From contig JALRBE010000010.1 of the NCBI GenBank assembly GCA_023262335.1, forward strand, positions 23,515 through 33,933: a stretch of 10,419 bases of DNA. Reading direction: 5' to 3'. Source of the stretch: Candidatus Saccharimonadia bacterium. Lineage in GTDB: Bacteria; Patescibacteriota; Saccharimonadia; Saccharimonadales; Saccharimonadaceae. The notes under the pieces are model-generated. The model was not told where the DNA came from. It made no database searches and saw nothing but the letters and a program-made list of their open reading frames with translations. Position 1 is the stretch's first letter, and every line of letters starts with the position of its first letter. The translations under genes and the position numbers were made by a program. Positions 6,426 through 10,419 of this stretch are shown here, in pieces.

Positions 6426-7249
6426 CACGACGCTCCAAGGGTATCGAATTCTTCCGGAACAGGCGATTCGAACACGCGTCGGTCACTCACCGGTATGGTG
6501 ATCTCGAGGCTTTTCGCATGCAAATACAGTCGGTCGGCAGCTTTGCCGTACACGCGGTCGCCGTGAATGGGCGTGCCAATGTGCGCCATGTGAACGCGCA
6601 GCTGGTGAGTCCGCCCGGTCTTTGGCCGTAACTCCACCAAGCTCCGCTTGCCATCCGTTTTTAGTACCGCGTAGGTCGTTTGCGCAGGTTTGCCGCCTGT
6701 ATGCACCCTGAAGGTACTTGGCGCGGTAGGGTGCCGAGCGATTGGCAGGTCAATCAGCGCCTCGTTTTGCTTTGGCACCCCGTCAACCACGGCGTAGTAA
6801 ACTTTCTTTACTTTGCGGTCCGAGAATTGCCGTCCAAGCAGCGACGCGGTGTCGTCGTTTAGCGCGCCGATCAGTATGCCGCTTGTGTCGCGGTCGAGTC
6901 GGTGAATAATACCCGGACGGTTGGTGTCGGCATGGTACGTGCTGAACTGCCTAAAGAACTCTGCCACGGTGAATTCGTCATTCAACGCGCCCTTGCTATG
7001 GGTAAGCACCCCCGTTGGCTTGTTAATGACTATGACGTTTTGGTCTTGGTACACGACAGGCAGGCTTTGCTGGCTATGGTCAGGCGCGGCAGGGATGTCA
7101 TACGTGACTTCGTCGTCTTCGCCGAGCGTTTTCTTGGTGCTGGTCTCAACCGTACCGTTCACCTTCACGTAGCCAAGCGCTATGTATTTTTGCCATACCG
7201 AGCGGGAATATTCTGGCCAGTACTGAGCCATGTACGCGTCTAGCCTCAT
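6425..7249 (-). CDS. RluA-family 23S rRNA/tRNA pseudouridine synthase
   Basis: Isomerises uridine to pseudouridine in structured RNA. The 274 residues have an N-terminal S4 RNA-binding domain (about 1-50, MRLDAYMAQY..S...W.KYI..G.V.VNG) and an RluA catalytic domain (about 65-265) with HRLDRDTSG at 116-124 (catalytic Asp119) and RPKTGRTHQLRVHMAHIGTP at 208-227. I chose ATG 7249 over an in-frame start at 7273 because GAGG lies five bases before it, it begins right after the trpS stop with one base between, and the S4 domain starts there. The S4 domain points to RluD/RluC-like enzymes, but the exact target uridine cannot be told from sequence. Confidence 0.92.
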   Translation of the reverse strand: MRLDAYMAQYWPEYSRSVWQKYIALGYVKVNGTVETSTKKTLGEDDEVTYDIPAAPDHSQQSLPVVYQDQNVIVINKPTGVLTHSKGALNDEFTVAEFFRQFSTYHADTNRPGIIHRLDRDTSGILIGALNDDTASLLGRQFSDRKVKKVYYAVVDGVPKQNEALIDLPIARHPTAPSTFRVHTGGKPAQTTYAVLKTDGKRSLVELRPKTGRTHQLRVHMAHIGTPIHGDRVYGKAADRLYLHAKSLEITIPVSDRRVFESPVPEEFDTLGAS

Positions 7250-7250
7250 G

Positions 7251-8441
7251 CTATCCTCGTGGTCGCAATCCAACGGCTTGTTGCACGCGGTAGAGCGTTG
7301 CGTTCGCCTGTATGTTTGCTATTTGTTCGGAACGTTCGAATGCGGCATTTATGGCGGCGTCATCGACGTCTGCGAGCTTCGTTTGGAACTTCGTCAGGAA
7401 CGTCGCGACTTCGTCCGCAACTACCTTCTTGAAATCACCGTAGCGTTCGTTACCCTTGAACTCGGCCTCGACTTCATCGATAGGCACTCCACGAAGAAGA
7501 GCGAGGATTTGCAGCAGGTTGCTGATTCCAGGCTGGCTTACGGGGTCGTAGTTCACGCTGGCTTTATCATCTGTGGTTGCGCTCATGACCTTTTTTGCGG
7601 CGTCTTCTGGCGCGTCAGTAAGGAATATCACGCCCTTACCAGACTCGTCGGACTTACTCATCTTTTTGGTTGGATCAACGAGATCCTTGATACGCAGACC
7701 TTGGCCTTTGCCAAAAAACTCGTGCTGTTTGCTGACTTCTTCGGGAATTGTCAGGATGTCACCGAACTTTTTGTTCATGCGTTCCGCGATGTCCCGAGTA
7801 TATTCAAGATGCTGCGTTTGGTCGTCGCCGACAGGAACGTACTGCGCACCATAAAGAAGAATGTCAGATGCCATGAGGACCGGATAATTATAAAGACCGA
7901 CCGATGGTCCTTCGCTCCGATTTCTCTTCACCTCGATAACGACTGTGTTGCCATCGGCTGTCTTGAGCAAGATATCGGGTCGATACTTACTGCCCGGATG
8001 AGTAGGCTCTAACACGACCTCACCAATACTTTGCAATTGAGCAGCGATCTGACGCTCTGTCTCTGGTCCTGAGTTTACAGAAGATTTTTCCTTAAACTGT
8101 GTCATCCTGCCTAGTTCACCAAACCCAGTAAAACAATCCAAAATCCACGTCAGTTCGCTATGCGCCGGCACGTAACTTTGGCGGTACAGCAAAATGCTCT
8201 CATTATCGAGCGGCAAGCCCGCGGCAGCGTACAGCCGTGCATTATTGATCGTTTGCCCAAGCAGCTGCGAATGGTCGATCGGCGTCGTGAAACTATGCAG
8301 GTCGGGAATGAACATGTTCACTTGGTAGTCGTCCGACCGTTGCGTGGCCATTTCTACCATTGGCAGCATGGCGCCAAAATAATTGCCTATGTGCAGAGCG
8401 TTATTGGCGCGGAGGCCGGTCAAGATTACAGGTTTTGTCAT
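7251..8441 (-). CDS. trpS: Tryptophanyl-tRNA synthetase with a nuclease-like insertion
   Basis: Charges tRNA-Trp with tryptophan (class I synthetase). Signature elements: HIGN at 17-20 within GLRANNALHIGNYFGA, GRMTQFKEKS at 111-120, VGLYNYPVLMASDILLY at 181-197, VPVGDDQTQHLEYTRDIAERMN at 202-223 and KMSKS at 260-264 in VDPTKKMSKSDESGKG. Bacterial TrpRS is usually about 330-340 residues; this one is 396, and the excess is an insert of about 60 residues at 121-180 (see separate feature). Outside it the enzyme looks complete and should be active. I chose ATG 8441, with GAGGGG just upstream, over an upstream start at 8468 inside the M14 gene. The operon is headed by an attenuator-like leader containing a Trp codon. 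Confidence 0.95.
   Translation of the reverse strand: MTKPVILTGLRANNALHIGNYFGAMLPMVEMATQRSDDYQVNMFIPDLHSFTTPIDHSQLLGQTINNARLYAAAGLPLDNESILLYRQSYVPAHSELTWILDCFTGFGELGRMTQFKEKSSVNSGPETERQIAAQLQSIGEVVLEPTHPGSKYRPDILLKTADGNTVVIEVKRNRSEGPSVGLYNYPVLMASDILLYGAQYVPVGDDQTQHLEYTRDIAERMNKKFGDILTIPEEVSKQHEFFGKGQGLRIKDLVDPTKKMSKSDESGKGVIFLTDAPEDAAKKVMSATTDDKASVNYDPVSQPGISNLLQILALLRGVPIDEVEAEFKGNERYGDFKKVVADEVATFLTKFQTKLADVDDAAINAAFERSEQIANIQANATLYRVQQAVGLRPRG
7902..8081 (-). other. PD-(D/E)XK-like insertion within TrpRS
   Basis: Residues 121-180 of TrpRS match nothing in the canonical enzyme, whose loop between QFKEKS and the GL.YPVLMA segment is short. The insert has a predicted helix (ERQIAAQLQSIG, 129-140), a strand EVVLEP (141-146), then RPDILL (154-159) and TVVIEVKRN (166-174). 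Pro155-Asp156, 13 residues, then Glu170-Val-Lys172 is the PD-x-ExK arrangement of restriction-endonuclease-fold nucleases. Only the first alpha-beta-beta-beta half of that fold is present, so activity is doubtful. No intein splice motifs are visible and the frame is kept through both borders. Confidence 0.65.
7905..8070. repeat. 7-bp direct repeat bounding the TrpRS insert
   Basis: AGGACCA (- strand) occurs at 8070-8064 and again at 7911-7905, a unit length of 159 bases (53 codons). It encodes Gly-Pro at both borders (SGPE and EGPS). It could be a duplication left by insertion or chance; seven bases is weak evidence alone. Confidence 0.45.
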
Positions 8442-8451
8442 ATTCCCCTCA

Positions 8452-9162
8452 TTATACCTTAAAAGCATGGCGTTCGTATGCCTTGAACCCTAGGTAGCGC
8501 GTTTGTTTTTTATAGGAATTTTCGCCGACCAAAATCGGATAAAATCCATGCGTGGAGCGTTTGAAGTTAACGAGTGCTGCAGCGTCTTGCTCGCTTAGCT
8601 CGCCCTTCGCAAGCAACGATTCGACAACGTATACCGCATGAGTCGTCGCCGCCTTCTCGTTTCGTACATAGCTCGCTATATCATCGCAAAGGCTCTCCAG
8701 GATTGCGGCGGTATCATGTTCGTTCACTTCTATGCATACCACGTTCGGTCTCACGCCAATAAGCGAGCTTTTGACTATTTCGTGTCTCATTGCAACGATG
8801 TTCACGATGGACGACGCTTCGATGAACGCGCTGTTTTTTGGGCTGGTATCTGCCACTATGAGGCACGGCGGCTGCTCGCACGTGGTCGTATGAAGATCGA
8901 GTACCAGGTCAAAGCCGTTTGCGTCGATGTAACGCATGATCAGCGCGGCCCTGGATGCTTCGTACGATTCATGAACGGGGCTCGCATAACTCCTGTTCAT
9001 GTCGGTATGCACGTACCGTACGCCAGCTTTAAACGCTCTAGGGTTTGCCAGTTTATACGTAACGTACGGCAACAGCTCGCGACGACGTCGCAGAATATGG
9101 TCGTACAGCTTACGGCCTAACAACTCATTACCGTGCTGCGAGCCCAATAATAGTATTTTCAT
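8452..9162 (-). CDS. M14-type aspartoacylase / succinylglutamate desuccinylase-like zinc hydrolase
   Basis: Predicted zinc-dependent deacylase of N-acylated amino acids or related amides. The 236 residues carry the expected ligands: His10 and Glu13 in GSQHGNE, and His91 in LVLDLHTTT; substrate-binding residues fit ANPRAF (39-44) and TDMNRS (53-58), and Glu145 in VVCIEVNEHD is a candidate general base. No signal peptide, so cytoplasmic. The start ATG overlaps the GNAT stop (ATGA) and has AAGGGG about seven bases upstream. It ends ten bases before trpS. AstE/AspA members act on different acyl-amino acids, so substrate is open; a catabolic arginine pathway is unlikely in this kind of genome, and scavenging or protein deacylation are alternatives. 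Confidence 0.8.
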   Translation of the reverse strand: MKILLLGSQHGNELLGRKLYDHILRRRRELLPYVTYKLANPRAFKAGVRYVHTDMNRSYASPVHESYEASRAALIMRYIDANGFDLVLDLHTTTCEQPPCLIVADTSPKNSAFIEASSIVNIVAMRHEIVKSSLIGVRPNVVCIEVNEHDTAAILESLCDDIASYVRNEKAATTHAVYVVESLLAKGELSEQDAAALVNFKRSTHGFYPILVGENSYKKQTRYLGFKAYERHAFKV

Positions 9163-9780
9163 AGCATTCCCCTTCGTACGCGAGCAGCCACCACAAGAGC
9201 CGTCCGTGCGTTTCGCAGTCCAATATAGTCGGTTTTTAAGCTGCTAGATCCACGTAGTGGCCGGTCCGCCGGATCGTCACCTTGGAACAAGCCTTCCTCA
9301 GAATAGCGATCAATATGATATGCCGCTCCGTCTTGAAGCAAAGCAGCATTTTCCATGGATACCGCGATGCCACGTAGCACCTCGTCGTCGTCAACCGGAA
9401 ACACCGTGCTCGCTACGTGACCGATCATCTTGAGTACAGACGGGTTCCTGGTGTACGTGGCGACATGCTCTACCTTATGCTCCTTCACGTATTCCTGCAG
9501 CATTACGCGCCCGATACCCCGCGCCTGGAATGCCGGATGAACGACACGCCCCGCAAGTTCAACCGCGTCGACACCAAAGTCGCCTCGAATACAAAGCGAA
9601 CCCAACGAGCTCATCGTTTGCCGTTACCGTTTGTATATGATCGGCCGCAAGGCAATGTCCTAACGTATCTTTGAAGTTGTCTTCGTCGTTTCGCCTCGAA
9701 AATCCCAGCGCGGCCAGGCGTGCGAGCGGCTCTACGTTATGAGAAGCCATTGTTTCTGTTCGTGTCGTTGTGATAATCAT
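9159..9780 (-). pseudogene. GNAT-family N-acetyltransferase, split by a +1 frameshift
   Basis: Two open frames together make one GNAT of about 206 residues. Frame one, 9780 to a stop near 9559, gives the N-terminus ending in TANDELVGFALYSR. Frame two, open from 9614 to 9159, continues GDFGVDAVELAGRVVHPAF with the acetyl-CoA motif QARGIGRVML. The switch lies between about 9610 and 9575 and needs one base to be skipped (a one-base insertion relative to the ancestor). The start ATG 9780 has AAAGGA a few bases upstream, and the 3' stop overlaps the M14 start (ATGA), so operon structure is kept. No long homopolymer marks the site. It may be a real inactivation, a sequencing or assembly error, or, less likely, recoding. 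The acceptor substrate is unknown. Confidence 0.75.
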
Positions 9781-9797
9781 GGTTCGTTCCTTTGCAT

Positions 9798-10070
9798 TTA
9801 GTTATTCAAGATTGCGTTCGCTTTTTCAAGAAGCGATTCTTCCAAAGCGTCTTTCGTTGCCAGAAACCCTAGGGTATCCGCGGCACGTTTGTGCGTTTCT
9901 TGGCGTTCGCGTGCCTTCAACGTGTTCATAAGCGTCGTATGATGCTCGATCGATGTTGTCGTCGGCGGAATCGATCTCATCCTCTCCAGTGTCAGCTCGC
10001 CTGTTTCAAGGGCAGCGTCCAACTCGCTTCTTACTTCCAGTCGTCGCTGTAACAATTTATGTTCGCTCAT
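9798..10070 (-). CDS. Small helical hypothetical protein, first gene of the trpS operon
   Basis: 90 residues of no family I recognise. It is almost entirely predicted helix, rich in Glu, Arg, Leu and Lys, with heptad-like stretches at 5-33 (HKLLQRRLEVRSELDAALE) and 46-88, broken by SIPPTTTS at 33-40; no cysteine, signal peptide or membrane segment. A near-perfect Shine-Dalgarno AAGGAG at 10082-10077 sits six bases before ATG. It ends 17 bases before the GNAT start. No promoter is visible in the 27 bases between the upstream terminator and this gene, so it seems to depend on transcription through that terminator. A coiled-coil adaptor is possible but not supported beyond composition. Confidence 0.75.
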   Translation of the reverse strand: MSEHKLLQRRLEVRSELDAALETGELTLERMRSIPPTTTSIEHHTTLMNTLKARERQETHKRAADTLGFLATKDALEESLLEKANAILNN

Positions 10071-10097
10071 TCGTATCTCCTTCGTTTCGTTCAGTAC

Positions 10098-10119
10098 AAA
10101 AAAACCGCCTTCTGGCGGT
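10098..10119 (-). terminator. Intrinsic terminator ahead of the trpS operon (attenuator arms 3:4)
   Basis: ACCGCC-AGAA-GGCGGU in the - strand RNA (10119-10104) followed by seven U (T at 10104-10098). It stands between the leader ORF and the first operon gene with no promoter after it. Confidence 0.88.
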
Positions 10120-10182
10120 CTCTTCGATATTTTCTAAGTGTGTTTACAAAACACGGAACAAACCGCCAGAACGACTGCCGGT
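10098..10182 (-). promoter_or_regulatory. Putative trp-type ribosome-mediated transcription attenuator
   Basis: Four RNA arms give exclusive pairings. Arm 1 ACCGGCAG (10182-10175) pairs with CUGGCGGU (10169-10162) with one G-G mismatch and a five-base loop. Arm 2 UUCUGGCGGU (10171-10162) is the perfect 10-base complement of arm 3 ACCGCCAGAA (10119-10110). Arm 3 otherwise pairs with arm 4 GGCGGU to form the terminator. The leader ORF Trp codon (10188-10186) lies three bases before arm 1, so a ribosome stalled there would cover arm 1 and free arm 2 for the antiterminator. The pairings are read directly; the regulatory role is inferred. Confidence 0.6.
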
Positions 10183-10221
10183 AAACCAATACGCCGTAGC
10201 TACTATGGTCATTTTGCTCAT
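10144..10221 (-). CDS. 25-residue leader peptide ORF with Tyr-Trp-Phe codons
   Basis: ATG 10221 overlaps the upstream gene stop as ATGA and has AAAGG six bases upstream, so it is well placed for translation; TAA is at 10146-10144, 25 bases before the terminator stem. The peptide begins MSKMTIVATAYWFTG and ends LFRVL. Codons 11-13 are TAT TGG TTT (Tyr-Trp-Phe). The second half of the ORF encodes attenuator arms 1 and 2. There is one Trp codon rather than the tandem Trp codons of classical trpL, and the neighbouring Tyr and Phe codons could widen the response to other aromatic amino acids. Its likely purpose is sensing, not a stable product; a genuine small protein remains possible. Confidence 0.55.
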   Translation of the reverse strand: MSKMTIVATAYWFTGSRSGGLFRVL

Positions 10222-10419
10222 ACTATACCTTTTATAGCACGTTTGCGTTTTTCGGGCAAACTTTTCATTACCGTATTGACGACCGCGCCCACGAACAGCC
10301 CCTTCACTTCATGGCCTGCTATGACGGTCTTCAGCGTAATGTTTCGGTTTCGCTTCGATAGTTCCTTCAAGTTCTTGGAAACGACAAATGGATCAAGCGT
10401 ACCCTTTAGCACGACGGTC
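10218..10419 (-). CDS. C-terminal part of an unknown protein (runs off the window)
   Basis: About 66 C-terminal residues of a gene whose start lies beyond the right edge; the frame is open to the last base, so the in-frame GTG near 10412 is probably an internal Val. The visible part is basic and soluble-looking, with VVLKGTLDPFVVSKNLKELS, a hydrophobic EVKGLFVGAVVNTVM stretch and a KRKRAIKGIV end. I do not recognise it. Its TGA overlaps the leader ORF start, and its last codons hold the candidate promoter for the trpS operon. Confidence 0.7.
   Translation of the reverse strand, partial: TVVLKGTLDPFVVSKNLKELSKRNRNITLKTVIAGHEVKGLFVGAVVNTVMKSLPEKRKRAIKGIV
10231..10259 (-). promoter_or_regulatory. 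Candidate promoter for the leader peptide and trpS operon
   Basis: TTGCCC (10259-10254), 17-base spacer, extended TGC-TATAAA (-10 at 10236-10231), inside the 3' end of the upstream gene. The leader ATG begins nine bases after the -10, so a transcript from here would be nearly leaderless, like those of rpmG and the desaturase. Confidence 0.5.

Noticed and set aside
7902..8081. Intein or self-splicing element in trpS
   Set aside because: The insert is far too short for an intein with splicing blocks, has no Cys/Ser...His-Asn splice ends, and is read in frame with TrpRS motifs on both sides. Its GC content (about 45-48%) is like that of adjacent parts of the gene, so composition does not support recent transfer either.
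8452..8457. TATAAT just before trpS as a separate trpS promoter
   Set aside because: It is formed by the last codons and stop of the M14 gene, and no acceptable -35 lies 16-18 bases upstream; the nearby GAGGGG explains trpS expression as an operon gene.
10140..10154. GTGTTT-ACA-AAACAC palindrome as a repressor operator
   Set aside because: It sits at the end of the leader ORF downstream of the candidate promoter, with six-base arms and no second copy; it may be an incidental small hairpin.
1..10419. CRISPR array, insertion sequence, prophage or attachment site
   Set aside because: No regularly spaced repeats, transposase or integrase genes, or terminal inverted repeats are present; the three tRNA genes are intact with no duplicated 3' ends nearby.

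Overview
The window suggests a Patescibacteria/CPR genome, most likely Candidatus Saccharibacteria (TM7). The evidence is roughly 50% GC, very tight gene packing, TGA used as a stop (which argues against the TGA=Gly lineages Absconditabacteria and Gracilibacteria), a cytoplasmic GH15 glucoamylase, a delta-prime subunit with no zinc cysteines, a zinc-free L33, and an actinobacterial-type acyl-ACP desaturase. The taxonomic call is inference from gene content, not from a search.

Layout. Positions 3-2643 (+ strand) hold a GH15 glucoamylase translationally coupled to a protein of unknown function. They converge tail to tail, sharing four bases, with rpmG (L33) on the - strand. Everything from 2640 to the right edge is on the - strand. 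Read in its own direction, from high to low coordinates, it contains: the C-terminal end of an unknown gene (10419-10218); a tiny leader ORF with an attenuator-like terminator (10221-10098); a seven-gene operon (10070-4921) made of a small unknown protein, a frameshifted GNAT acetyltransferase, an M14 aspartoacylase/desuccinylase-like hydrolase, TrpRS, an RluA-type pseudouridine synthase, DNA polymerase III delta-prime and a membrane-anchored TPR protein; a tandem tRNA-Thr(TGT)-tRNA-Tyr(GTA) unit with a strong terminator; a 2H-phosphoesterase gene; tRNA-Thr(GGT) with its own promoter and terminator; the acyl-ACP desaturase; and rpmG.

Two observations stand out. First, the trpS operon is preceded by a 25-codon ORF containing adjacent Tyr-Trp-Phe codons. 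The RNA can form mutually exclusive 1:2, 2:3 and 3:4 pairings ending in an intrinsic terminator, with the Trp codon just upstream of arm 1. This is the architecture of a trp-type ribosome-mediated attenuator, here placed to control an operon containing tryptophanyl-tRNA synthetase rather than biosynthetic genes. Second, TrpRS carries an in-frame insert of about 53-60 residues between its QFKEKS loop and the VGLYNYP segment. The insert resembles the first half of a PD-(D/E)XK nuclease fold and is bounded by a 7-bp direct repeat.

Promoters are easy to see on the - strand: -35/-10 pairs 17 bases apart, several with an extended TGC before the -10. Three of them lie so close to the start codon that the mRNAs should be nearly leaderless. 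Within operons, genes are joined by stop/start overlaps or carry ordinary Shine-Dalgarno sequences.
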